From assembly GCF_000445995.2 (NCBI RefSeq), contig NC_022080.4, positions 1,550,001 to 1,614,000 of the forward strand: 64,000 bases of DNA, in the 5' to 3' direction. Shown piece after piece: positions 34,511 to 42,949 of this stretch (within the stretch, counting starts at the first letter, position 1; each line of letters starts with the position of its first letter). The notes under the pieces were generated by a model. That model had not been told where the DNA came from, did not search any database, and saw only the letters and a list, made by a program, of their open reading frames with translations. The translations under genes were made by a program, and so were the position numbers. This stretch comes from Geobacillus genomosp. 3 (lineage in GTDB: Bacteria > Bacillota > Bacilli > Bacillales > Anoxybacillaceae).

Positions 34511-34566
34511 TTGTACTTTTCAGAACATTCGAATATAATAAAGATAACATACCAACCGGTTGGTAT
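34511..34566 (+). promoter_or_regulatory. Promoter and TetR-type operator of the catabolic operon
   Basis: TTGTAC (34511-34516), 17 bases, TATAAT (34534-34539), then the perfect 18-bp palindrome ATACCAACCGGTTGGTAT (34549-34566) at the transcription start. The same 18 bases occur at 54318-54335. The regulator is probably the TetR protein encoded at 38789-39370. Confidence 0.8.
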
Positions 34567-34618
34567 TTATGGGAGTGGGATTTCGTTTCAAAGCGTAACG
34601 AAAACGGGGGGAACAATC

Positions 34619-35797
34619 ATGTATTTGCGCTTAACCGATGAGCAGCGCATGGTGCAAAAGGCGATTCGCAAGTTTGTCGAAAAAGAATTGGTGCCGCTCG
34701 AAAATGACGTATTGCGCAATGAGCGGGAAGGAAAGCCCGGGCTTGCGCCGGAGAAATTAAAAGAGCTGCAGTTTAAAGCGAAAGAGGCGGGTTTTTGGGG
34801 GATTAACACGCCGGAGGAATACGGCGGCGCGAACTTGGGCCACGTCATGCAGGCGATCGTCCTCATGGAAGTGGCAAAAACACTCGTTCCGTTCCAGTTC
34901 GGCGGGTCGGCGGACAACATTTTGTATTATGCCAATGAGGAGCAAAAGAAAAAATATTTGCTTCCGACGATCAACGGTGAGAAAAAATCGTGTTTTGCCA
35001 TGACTGAGCCGGGTGCAGGGTCGGATACACGCAACATTAAAATGACGGCGGTCAAAGACGGCGACGAATGGGTGTTAAACGGGGAGAAAACATTTATTAC
35101 CGGCGGCAATGATGCCGATTTCGTGATGGTCATTGCCATTACCGACAAAGAACGGCATCAGACGACGAACGGGCGTGAAGGGGTGACGTGCTTTATCGTC
35201 GACCGCGAGATGGGCTGGCGCTCCGAACCGATACATACGATGGGGCCGGCCACCCCAGCCAGCTTAATTTTTGAAAACGTGCGCGTTCCGGAAGAAAACA
35301 TTTTAGGCGAGCTGCACTACGGCTACAAGCTTGGACTTGAGTGGATCGGCTATGCGCGCTGGGTCGTTGGCGCCCGGGCGGTCGGAGCGGCGGAGCGGCT
35401 GCTGCAAATGGCGATCGATTATGCGAAAGAGCGCGTCACATTCGGCAAGCCGATCGCCGAACGGCAAGCGATCCAATGGATGATCGCCGATTCGGCGGTG
35501 GAAATTGAGGCGGCCAAATGGCTCGTCTTAAATGCCGCGTTTACGCTCGACCAAGGGGAGGACAACCGCCACTTGGCGTCGATGGCGAAACTGTTTGGCG
35601 CGAACATGGGCAATCGCGTTGTCGATCGGGTGATGCAAATCCATGGCGGCATGGGCTATACGAAAGAGATACCGATCGAGCGCTGGTATCGCGAGGCGAG
35701 ATTATGGCGCATTTACGACGGCACGGATGAAATTCAACGTCTCATTATCGCCCGCAACTTAATTAAAGGACATGTAAAGCTTGGCCAATTTCTATAA
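34619..35797 (+). CDS. Acyl-CoA dehydrogenase
   Basis: 392 residues. FAD-dependent alpha,beta-dehydrogenation of an acyl-CoA, cytoplasmic tetramer. CFAMTEPGAGSD and FITGGNDADFVMV line the FAD site; QIHGGMGYTKEIPIERWYRE and RIYDGTDEIQRLIIAR are the C-terminal signatures. The catalytic base of the Glu368 class aligns with IYDGTDEIQ, where Asp/Gly-Thr context is typical of medium-chain-like members with the base elsewhere. ATG 34619 follows GGGGGGAACAATC; the frame further upstream crosses the operator. First gene of a five-enzyme-gene operon leading into the TetR gene. Confidence 0.92.
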   Translation: MYLRLTDEQRMVQKAIRKFVEKELVPLENDVLRNEREGKPGLAPEKLKELQFKAKEAGFWGINTPEEYGGANLGHVMQAIVLMEVAKTLVPFQFGGSADNILYYANEEQKKKYLLPTINGEKKSCFAMTEPGAGSDTRNIKMTAVKDGDEWVLNGEKTFITGGNDADFVMVIAITDKERHQTTNGREGVTCFIVDREMGWRSEPIHTMGPATPASLIFENVRVPEENILGELHYGYKLGLEWIGYARWVVGARAVGAAERLLQMAIDYAKERVTFGKPIAERQAIQWMIADSAVEIEAAKWLVLNAAFTLDQGEDNRHLASMAKLFGANMGNRVVDRVMQIHGGMGYTKEIPIERWYREARLWRIYDGTDEIQRLIIARNLIKGHVKLGQFL

Positions 35798-35838
35798 GAA
35801 GACGAAAGAATGAAAGCGTTACCGAAAGGGAGGAGAAC

Positions 35839-36606
35839 ATGATGAGTCAACGGTTTGCAGGAAGAGTGGCGTTTGTGACCGGGGGAAGCCGCGGCATCGG
35901 CAAGGCGATCGTCACCCGGTTCGCGGAAGAAGGAGCAAAAGTCGCGTTTATTGACTTAAATGAGGAAGCGCTTGAAGCAACGGCTGCCGAACTGCGCGAA
36001 AAAGGGTATGACGTGTACGCGAAAGTGGCGAGCGTCACCGACCGCGAACAAGTGGAAACGACGGTGCAAGAAATAGTCGAACGGTTCGGCTCGCTTGATA
36101 TTCTCGTCAACAACGCGGGCGTGATCCGCGACAACTTGCTGTTTAAAATGACGGATGATGACTGGCAAACGGTCATGGATGTCCATTTGAAGGGAGCATT
36201 TTATTGCGCCCGTGCTGCACAAAAATATATGGTTGAAAAAGGGTACGGACGCATCATCAACGTTTCGTCGACTTCCGCGCTCGGCAACCGCGGCCAGGCG
36301 AACTATTCGGCGGCGAAAGCCGGCATTCAAGGGTTTACGAAAACGTTGGCGATTGAGCTTGGCAAATTCGGCATTACGACGAACGCCGTCGCGCCCGGGT
36401 TTATTGAAACCGATATGACAAAGGCGACTGCCGAGCGGCTTGGCATTTCGTTTGAGCAGCTCATTCAGGCAAGCGTTGCCAACATCCCGGTCGGGCGCAG
36501 CGGCCGACCGGAAGATATCGCCAATGCGGTTGCGTTTTTTGCCGATGAAAAGTCGTCGTTTGTCAACGGCCAAGTGCTGTATGTGGCCGGCGGCCCGAAA
36601 TGCTGA
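35839..36606 (+). CDS. Short-chain dehydrogenase/reductase (FabG-like)
   Basis: 255 residues, classical SDR. TGGSRGIGKA binds NAD(P); NNAG, Ser in NVSSTSA, and YSAAKAG (Tyr-Lys) make the active site. Asp at the end of beta-2 (FIDLNEEA) favours NAD, which suits an oxidative 3-hydroxyacyl-CoA dehydrogenase role in this operon rather than FabG in fatty-acid synthesis. ATG 35839 (or 35842) follows GGGAGGAGAA. It lies between the acyl-CoA dehydrogenase and the MaoC genes, so it probably performs the 3-hydroxy oxidation step. Confidence 0.9.
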   Translation: MMSQRFAGRVAFVTGGSRGIGKAIVTRFAEEGAKVAFIDLNEEALEATAAELREKGYDVYAKVASVTDREQVETTVQEIVERFGSLDILVNNAGVIRDNLLFKMTDDDWQTVMDVHLKGAFYCARAAQKYMVEKGYGRIINVSSTSALGNRGQANYSAAKAGIQGFTKTLAIELGKFGITTNAVAPGFIETDMTKATAERLGISFEQLIQASVANIPVGRSGRPEDIANAVAFFADEKSSFVNGQVLYVAGGPKC

Positions 36607-36625
36607 AAAATGAGGAGGGCGGACG

Positions 36626-37075
36626 ATGTATCAAGGGGATATCGGCAAACGATCGGTGAAAGTGAAAAACATAGTTGAACGCGGGGCGGTCAAAAAGTTC
36701 GCGGAAGCAATCGGCGACTTACACCCGATTTATTGGGATGAAGAAACAGGAAAACGGTCGCGCTACGGGCGCAACATTGCCCCGCCGACGTTTCCGCGCG
36801 TGTTTGACTACGGTGTCATTGAAGGGTTGAAATTGCCGGCCAAAGGGCTCATCCACGGCGAGCAGCGCTTCCATTACGAGCGCCCGCTGTTTGTCGGCGA
36901 AGAGCTGTACTGCTATGCGGAAGTCAAAGATTATTACGAAAAACAAAGCAGCATGGGCCAGCTCGGCTTTTTAGTCATTGCCAACAACGGCGAAGACGCC
37001 GATGGCAACCTTATTTTTACTTCCACCTCGACGATCATTATCAATGAGGCGGTTAGAAAGGCGATGAGCGTATGA
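36626..37075 (+). CDS. MaoC-like hydratase, N-terminal-type (FAS1-DH) subunit
   Basis: 149 residues of the MaoC-N / FAS1 dehydratase hot-dog type: AIGDLHPIYWDEET resembles the hydratase loop, IAPPTFPRVFDYG and HGEQRFHYERPLFVGE are typical. Such subunits lack a complete active site alone and pair with a catalytic MaoC partner, here encoded by the next gene with a 4-base overlap. The pair should hydrate an enoyl-CoA, giving the (R)-3-hydroxyacyl-CoA. ATG 36626 follows GAGGAGGGCGG. Confidence 0.85.
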   Translation: MYQGDIGKRSVKVKNIVERGAVKKFAEAIGDLHPIYWDEETGKRSRYGRNIAPPTFPRVFDYGVIEGLKLPAKGLIHGEQRFHYERPLFVGEELYCYAEVKDYYEKQSSMGQLGFLVIANNGEDADGNLIFTSTSTIIINEAVRKAMSV

Positions 37076-37476
37076 CAACGATCCGCGAATGGCAAGTGGG
37101 ACAGTCGCTTCCCGACGTGACGCTTCCCCCGGTATCCCGGCTTGATTTAATCAAATATGCCGGTGCTTCAGGGGACTACAATCCGATCCATACGATCGAC
37201 GACGAAGCGAAAAAAGCCGGCCTGCCGGGCATTATTGCCCATGGGATGTGGACGATGGGCAACCTCGCCAAACTGTTTACGCCATATTGTGAGGAAGGGT
37301 TTGTTCAAGATTATTTCGTCCGCTTTCAGTCGATGGTGTTTTTAAACGATGTCGTCACGTTAAAGGCGAAAGTCAAAGAAAAGGATGACAAGGCGATTCG
37401 GTTTGTGGTCGCCGCTGTCAATCAGCACGGAAAGGAAGTCGTGAAAGGCGAAGCGGTCTTTGCCCTATACGAATAA
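37072..37476 (+). CDS. MaoC-like enoyl-CoA hydratase subunit (catalytic)
   Basis: 134 residues with the hydratase-2 motif YAGASGDYNPIHTID, carrying the catalytic Asp-His pair, and AHGMWTMG. (R)-specific hydration of enoyl-CoA, with the FAS1-DH-type subunit encoded just upstream. ATG 37072 overlaps that gene by four bases. Heterodimeric MaoC pairs of this kind are known from steroid side-chain breakdown in actinobacteria (ChsH1/ChsH2); the substrate here is unknown. Confidence 0.88.
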   Translation: MTTIREWQVGQSLPDVTLPPVSRLDLIKYAGASGDYNPIHTIDDEAKKAGLPGIIAHGMWTMGNLAKLFTPYCEEGFVQDYFVRFQSMVFLNDVVTLKAKVKEKDDKAIRFVVAAVNQHGKEVVKGEAVFALYE

Positions 37477-37598
37477 GGGAGGCGGCAGCTGGCCGTCTCC
37501 TTCCGCCACAAAGTGCAAAGGCTCGAACTCTCCAGTCTTGAAAGTCAAAACAAGGCGGCGATGTTGCAATTTCAAACAAAGAGCGAGGGGGAATCGCG

Positions 37599-38768
37599 AT
37601 GAAACGGGATGCCGTCATTGTGTCCGCGGTGCGAACGGCCATCGCCCGCCAAGGGGGCGCCTTGGCGACGCTGCCGGCGCATGTTTACGGTGCGGAAGTG
37701 ATCAAAGAAGCGGTGCGGCGGGCGAACATCGGCCCGGAACTTATCGATGATGTCATCATGGGCAACGTCTTAAGCGGCGGCGGCAATATCGCCCGGCTGA
37801 CGGCACTGCAAACCGGGCTGTCGCTTGGGCTGACCGGCATAACGGTTGACCGCCAGTGCGGCTCTGGCATTAACGCCGTGGCGTTGGCGGCGCAAGCCAT
37901 TTGGGCTGGCGACGGGGACGTCTATGTGGCCGGCGGGGTGGAAAGCATGAGCCGCGCGCCGTATTTGATGGACCGCCCGGAAAAACCGTACAGCCAGACG
38001 CCGCCAAGCTTTCGCAAATCGCAGCTGTCACCGAAAGAGATCGGCGATCCGCCGATGGGCATTACAGCAGAAAATTTAGTGAAAAAATATGGCATCAGCC
38101 GCGAAGAACAAGACGCCTTCGCCTTGCGGAGTCAGCAGCGCATGGCGCGCGCCATGCAGGAAGGGCGGTTTGACGAACAAATTGTGCCGATTACCGTTCC
38201 GGTGAAAAAAGGCGAGCCGTTTGTCTTCGATACGGACGAACATCCGCGCCCGGCCACGACGATCGAAGCGCTCGCGAAACTGCCGCCGGCGTTTTTGGAA
38301 GGCGGAACGGTGACGGCCGGGAACAGCTCGGGGCTGAACGATGCCGCCTCTGCGCTCGTCATCATGTCGCGGGAAAAAGCGGAACAGCTCGGCGTAAAGC
38401 CGCTTGCGGTTATCCGCGCCCATGCGGTTGCCGGGGTCGATCCGAACGTAATGGGCATCGGTCCGGTGCCGGCGACAAAAAAAGTGCTCGAAAAAGTCGG
38501 GCTGACGCTCGATGACATGGACATCATCGAAATCAATGAAGCGTTTGCCGCCCAAGTGATCGCCTGCGACCGCGAGCTCGAGATGAATCCAGAAAAAGTG
38601 AACGTCAACGGCGGCGCCATCGCTCACGGCCATCCGCTCGGCGCGACCGGAGCGATTTTGATCACGAAAGCGGTATATGAATTGAAGCGCCGCGGCGGGG
38701 TCTACGCCCTCATTACGGCGTGCATCGGCGGCGGTCAGGGGATCGCGGCGATTGTGGAACGAGCCTGA
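37599..38768 (+). CDS. Thiolase (acetyl-CoA C-acyltransferase)
   Basis: 389 residues, full length. [11 protein letters not shown] carries the acyl-accepting Cys (near residue 87), INEAFAAQ and [16 protein letters not shown] the catalytic His region, and [11 protein letters not shown] the second Cys near the C-terminus. Cleaves 3-ketoacyl-CoA with CoA, the last step of the cycle in this operon. ATG 37599 follows GCGAGGGGGAATCGCG. The 122-base gap before it has no terminator. Confidence 0.93.
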   Translation: MKRDAVIVSAVRTAIARQGGALATLPAHVYGAEVIKEAVRRANIGPELIDDVIMGNVLSGGGNIARLTALQTGLSLGLTGITVDRQCGSGINAVALAAQAIWAGDGDVYVAGGVESMSRAPYLMDRPEKPYSQTPPSFRKSQLSPKEIGDPPMGITAENLVKKYGISREEQDAFALRSQQRMARAMQEGRFDEQIVPITVPVKKGEPFVFDTDEHPRPATTIEALAKLPPAFLEGGTVTAGNSSGLNDAASALVIMSREKAEQLGVKPLAVIRAHAVAGVDPNVMGIGPVPATKKVLEKVGLTLDDMDIIEINEAFAAQVIACDRELEMNPEKVNVNGGAIAHGHPLGATGAILITKAVYELKRRGGVYALITACIGGGQGIAAIVERA

Positions 38769-38788
38769 ATGCATGGGGACAATGGACG

Positions 38789-39370
38789 ATGAAAGAAAAA
38801 TTGATGGAAGCCGGGATTGAACTATTTGACCGCAAAGGATTTAAAGAAACGTCCGTGCAGGAAATCGTCGAAGCGGTCGGGGCAACAAAAGGGGCGTTTT
38901 ATTACTATTACAAAAGCAAAGAAGAATTGCTGCGCGATATATGCATCTCCTATATCGAAGATTTGCTTAACCAACAGAAGCGCCTGCTGCAGGAGCCAAA
39001 GAGGAGCTGTACAGAAAAACTGCACGCGATCGTCTATATGGTTATTCGCAACATTCGCACGCGGAAGAAAAGCGCCCGCATTTTCTTCCGCGAAATGCGG
39101 CATTTGACCAATGATCATTTGGAGGAAATCCGCGGGAAGCGGCGGGCGTTCCGCAAGCAGTATGAACAGCTTATTCAGGAAGGGATCGCCTGTGGCGAAT
39201 TTAAGCCGTCGCTTCATGCGGAAATGATTACGTTCGGTCTGCTCGGCATCACGAATTGGAGTTACTACTGGTTTCAACCGGGCGGGGGTGTTTCGGAAGA
39301 GGAGCTAACCGACATTTACGTTGACTTCATTTTAAACGGCATTCGAATGCCAGAACGGCCCAAAAGGTAG
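38789..39370 (+). CDS. TetR-family transcriptional regulator
   Basis: 193 residues. HTH at about 12-55: FKETSVQEIVEAVGATKGAF and then YYYYKSKEELL; all-helical ligand domain after it with several aromatic residues near the C-terminus (WSYYWFQP). Similar in layout to the FadR/PfmR-like repressors of fatty-acid degradation that respond to acyl-CoA. ATG 38789 gives the standard start (MKEKLMEAGIELFDRKGF); the ribosome site is weak. It lies 20 bases after the thiolase, inside the operon it probably represses through the 34549 palindrome. Confidence 0.88.
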   Translation: MKEKLMEAGIELFDRKGFKETSVQEIVEAVGATKGAFYYYYKSKEELLRDICISYIEDLLNQQKRLLQEPKRSCTEKLHAIVYMVIRNIRTRKKSARIFFREMRHLTNDHLEEIRGKRRAFRKQYEQLIQEGIACGEFKPSLHAEMITFGLLGITNWSYYWFQPGGGVSEEELTDIYVDFILNGIRMPERPKR

Positions 39371-39430
39371 GTCGTGTCGAGCCGTTAGGCGGTTCGTCCG
39401 CCTTTAGTGGGAGAGACAGGGGGGATCGGG

Positions 39431-40294
39431 ATGGAATTGTTTATCCAGCAGCTGTTAAACGGGCTGACGGTTGGAAGCGTTTACAGTCTTGTTGCCTTAG
39501 GATTGACGCTCGTCTATGGTATTTTGCATATCCCAAATTTTGCCCACGGCGCGCTGTATATGATGGGCGGCTATGTGACGCTCACCGCCATGACGAAAGC
39601 CGGGCTGCCGTATGGCTTGGCCATTGTTGTGTCGATGGTGGCGGTCGGCCTGCTTGGCGTCTTGATGGAGCGGCTGGTATTTTATCCACTCCGTGACGCA
39701 CCGCCGCTTCATGACAAAATTGCGGCGATTGGCATTTTGCTGTTTTTGGAAGCGTTCGCTCAATTCATCTGGGGGGCGGATTATCAGACGATGCCGACGC
39801 CGTACGGCAATGTCGTCACTGTTTTCGGCTTGACCTTGACGATTCAACGCATCCTCATCATCGCATCCACTGTTGTGATCATGATCTTGCTTTACCTCTT
39901 CTTAAAAAAGACGTTCATCGGTGCCTCGATCATTGCAATGGCGCAAAACCGCGAAGGGGCGAATTTAGTCGGCATTAACACAAACAAGGTCGCCATGATG
40001 ACGTTTCTTCTTTCCGGCGGTCTGGCAGCGCTTGCCGCTTCGCTTGCTTCGCCGATCAACCTCGTGTTTCCCGGCATGGGCCATCTTGTCATCTTGAAAG
40101 CGTTCGTCATTATTATTCTCGGCGGCATGGGAAGCATTCCCGGCGCGATTGTCGGCGGTTATATTTTAGGTTTCAGCGAAAGCTTAGGGGCGACGTACGT
40201 ATCCAATGACTATAAAGACATTATTGCTTTCGCCATTCTTGTCATCATTTTAACGGTCAAACCGAACGGATTGTTTGCCAAGGAGGGACATTGA
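39431..40294 (+). CDS. livH: Liv-type ABC permease LivH
   Basis: 287 residues with about eight helices. GLTVGSVYSLVALGLTLVYG and IPNFAHGALYMMGGY are the LivH opening; IALGG-type EAA loop reads FVIIILGGMGSIPGAIVGG. Inner-membrane channel half of a branched-chain-amino-acid-type importer. ATG 39431 follows GGGGGGATCGGG. A weak GGCGG/CCGCC hairpin at 39388-39402 separates it from the TetR gene, so it may be partly co-transcribed with the enzymes. Confidence 0.9.
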   Translation: MELFIQQLLNGLTVGSVYSLVALGLTLVYGILHIPNFAHGALYMMGGYVTLTAMTKAGLPYGLAIVVSMVAVGLLGVLMERLVFYPLRDAPPLHDKIAAIGILLFLEAFAQFIWGADYQTMPTPYGNVVTVFGLTLTIQRILIIASTVVIMILLYLFLKKTFIGASIIAMAQNREGANLVGINTNKVAMMTFLLSGGLAALAASLASPINLVFPGMGHLVILKAFVIIILGGMGSIPGAIVGGYILGFSESLGATYVSNDYKDIIAFAILVIILTVKPNGLFAKEGH

Positions 40295-41331
40295 TGGCCG
40301 CTTTCGAAAAACGACGCCTGTGGCTCGCTGTTCTTGCGGCGTTGGCGCTCGCCTTCCCGCTGCTTGTGACCAACGGCTATTACTTGCACATGATGACAAT
40401 CTCCTTTATTTGGATGATCGCCGTTTACGGGTTGAATTTATTTGCCGGCTACACCGGTTATTTGTCGCTTGCCCACGCTGGATTTTTTGCCATTGGCGCT
40501 TATACGCTCGGCATTTTGACCGTAAAAGTCGGGTTGCCGTTTTGGGGGGCGTTCGTACTCTCGGCCATATTCACATCGCTGCTTGGCCTTGTCATCGGTC
40601 TTGTCGCCCTGCGGACGAAAGAGCACTTCTTCGCCATTTATACGCTCTGTGTCGGGTATATCATTTATTTAGTCATTGATAAATGGGACAGCTTAACGGG
40701 CGGAGTGCGCGGTTTCATCGGCATTCCGGCGCCCGCTGATATCGGGCCGCTGTCGTTTCAGACGCCGGTCGCCCAATATTATTTGGTGTTGTTTTTCTTG
40801 TGCGCGGTCATGTTTGTCATGTATCGGCTCGTCTATTCGTTGACAGGAAGGACGTATATCGCCATTCGCAACAGCGAGGAGCTCGCGTTGACGCTTGGCA
40901 TCTCCACGATGAAAAACAAGCTCACCTCGTTCGTTTTGTCGGTTTTTTTCACATCGCTGGCCGGGGCGCTATACGCGTCTTTTATCCGTTTTCTCGGTCC
41001 GGATATCGCCTATGTCACTGTCATGTTTGACTTTTTAACATACTTGCTTGTCGGCGGCATCGGCACACTTGCCGGACCGGTTGTCGGCACGCTGCTGATC
41101 ACGTTTTTATCGCAGCAGCTGCAGTTTTTGCAAGATTATCGGATGTTGATTTTCGGCCCTGTGCTGACGCTGCTGATCATCTTTTACCCGCACGGCATCG
41201 CGGGCGGGTTCATCCGTTTGAGCGCGAAGCGGAAGGAAACCCGCCGCCTTCAGGAGGAAGCAAAGCAAACCGCTGCTGAGCTGGCTGTTTCGCGACAAGG
41301 ACGGAGCGAACGGCATGTCGAGGAGGGATGA
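40294..41331 (+). CDS. livM: Liv-type ABC permease LivM
   Basis: 345 residues with about nine helices; YGLNLFAGYTGYLSLAHAGFF is the LivM signature and GGIGTLAGPVVG the cytoplasmic ATPase-contact loop. The last 35 residues are hydrophilic. ATG 40294 overlaps the LivH stop (TGATG). Forms the channel with LivH. Confidence 0.9.
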   Translation: MAAFEKRRLWLAVLAALALAFPLLVTNGYYLHMMTISFIWMIAVYGLNLFAGYTGYLSLAHAGFFAIGAYTLGILTVKVGLPFWGAFVLSAIFTSLLGLVIGLVALRTKEHFFAIYTLCVGYIIYLVIDKWDSLTGGVRGFIGIPAPADIGPLSFQTPVAQYYLVLFFLCAVMFVMYRLVYSLTGRTYIAIRNSEELALTLGISTMKNKLTSFVLSVFFTSLAGALYASFIRFLGPDIAYVTVMFDFLTYLLVGGIGTLAGPVVGTLLITFLSQQLQFLQDYRMLIFGPVLTLLIIFYPHGIAGGFIRLSAKRKETRRLQEEAKQTAAELAVSRQGRSERHVEEG

Positions 41332-41333
41332 AC

Positions 41334-42098
41334 ATGTTTTTACACGTCGAACGGTTGACGAAACGATTTGGCGGGTTGTCGGCGGTCAATGACGTCACGT
41401 TTTCCGTCGAACAAGGGAAGGTAAATGCCATCATCGGCCCGAACGGTGCTGGCAAATCAACGTTTTTCAATTTGATTAGCGGCCTGTATCGGCCGACATC
41501 CGGGACGATTACGTTCCAGGGGCGCGACATTACCCGCCTGCCGGCGAATGAACGGGCGAAACTCGGCATTGCCCGTACGTTTCAAACGACCCACTTGTTT
41601 GAACAGTCAACAGTCATGGATAACGTCATCATCGGTCACCGGCTCCGCACCGCATCAAATTTGGTTGATGCCATTTTGCGCACAAAACGACATCGCCGCG
41701 AGGAACAGGCGTGTAAAGAAAAGGCGATGGAAGTGCTCGATTTCGTTGGGTTGACCGATGTAGCGGATCGGCTCGTCGCCAACTTGTCGCAAGAACAGAA
41801 GAAGCGGGTGGCGTTTGCGCTCGCTCTGGCGACCGACCCGACACTCGTTTTGCTTGATGAGCCGGCTGCCGGCGTCAATCCGGACGAAACGGAAGGATTG
41901 GAAGCGCTGATCGTCAAAATGGTTGAGGGTGGTCTGACCGTTTGTCTCATTGAGCATAAAATGTCGATGATTATGAAAATCGCTGACCGCATTATGGTGC
42001 TGAATTATGGCGAAAAAATTGCCGAAGGAACGCCGGAAGAAGTGCAAAACAACGAGGCGGTCATTCAAGCGTATTTAGGGGGGAGTACTGTTGCTTGA
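41334..42098 (+). CDS. livG: Liv-type ABC ATPase LivG
   Basis: 254 residues. Walker A GPNGAGKST, signature NLSQEQKKRVA (LSQEQ, Gln replacing the second Gly), Walker B LVLLDEPAAGVNP and H-loop EHKM. ATG 41334 is chosen because GAGGAGGG lies seven bases upstream; ATG 41328, overlapping the LivM stop, is too close to it. Works with LivF as a heterodimeric motor. Confidence 0.9.
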   Translation: MFLHVERLTKRFGGLSAVNDVTFSVEQGKVNAIIGPNGAGKSTFFNLISGLYRPTSGTITFQGRDITRLPANERAKLGIARTFQTTHLFEQSTVMDNVIIGHRLRTASNLVDAILRTKRHRREEQACKEKAMEVLDFVGLTDVADRLVANLSQEQKKRVAFALALATDPTLVLLDEPAAGVNPDETEGLEALIVKMVEGGLTVCLIEHKMSMIMKIADRIMVLNYGEKIAEGTPEEVQNNEAVIQAYLGGSTVA

Positions 42099-42798
42099 GG
42101 TGACGAACGTGTCTGTCCGCTATGGCAGTTTCACGGCGATTCGCGATGTGACGTTTTCTGTCAGGCCAGGGGAAATTGCGGTGTTGCTTGGTGCCAACGG
42201 GGCGGGGAAAAGCACGCTGTTTCGCACGATCAGCGGACTGCATAAACCAGCGCAAGGGGAAATCTCCCTCGACGGGGAGCGCATTGACCCGCTCCCTCCT
42301 GATCGGATTGTGCAGCGCGGTGTCGTACAATGCGCCGAGGGGCGCAAACTGTTTGGCCGCATGAGTGTGTATGAAAATTTGCTCATGGGAGCCTATGTCC
42401 ACCGGAAGGACAAAGAGGCCATCCGCCAGTCGATCGAACATGTATATGAACTGTTCCCGATCTTGCGTGAAAAGCGAAACGCACCGGCCGGATCGCTAAG
42501 CGGCGGACAGCAGCAAATGCTCGCCATCGGCCGCGCCTTAATGTCGCGCCCGAAAGTGTTGCTGCTTGATGAGCCGTCCATTGGGCTCGCCCCGCTCATT
42601 GTCGAGCAAATGTTTGCGACGATTAAACAAATTAATGAGGAAGGGACGACGATTTTGCTCGCCGAACAAAATGCCCATGCGGCGCTGTCCATCGCCCATC
42701 ACGGCTACGTGTTTGAAAACGGGACGATCGTCGCTTCGGGGACGAAGGATGAACTGCTCGCCAACGACGACGTCCGCAAGGCATATATTGGCACATAA
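42091..42798 (+). CDS. livF: Liv-type ABC ATPase LivF
   Basis: 235 residues. Walker A GANGAGKST, signature LSGGQQQMLAIGRAL, Walker B VLLLDEPSIGLAP, H-loop AEQNAHAAL (the LivF-type Gln-Asn in place of His). The TTG start at 42091 overlaps LivG by eight bases and follows GGGGGGAG. Contains the family-typical CAEGRKLFGRMSVYENL. Confidence 0.92.
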   Translation: MLEVTNVSVRYGSFTAIRDVTFSVRPGEIAVLLGANGAGKSTLFRTISGLHKPAQGEISLDGERIDPLPPDRIVQRGVVQCAEGRKLFGRMSVYENLLMGAYVHRKDKEAIRQSIEHVYELFPILREKRNAPAGSLSGGQQQMLAIGRALMSRPKVLLLDEPSIGLAPLIVEQMFATIKQINEEGTTILLAEQNAHAALSIAHHGYVFENGTIVASGTKDELLANDDVRKAYIGT

Positions 42799-42949
42799 TC
42801 GGCCGCCTTGAGGCATTCGAAAGACGTTCATCAAGGAGACTCTCTTCTTCACGATCGATGCAACAAGATGGAGAAAGGAGGTGAACGGCGGACGCGGCCG
42901 ATGTGATCTGAACGTTGTTGGTAGGAGTTAAAAAATAGGGGGGAGCAAG

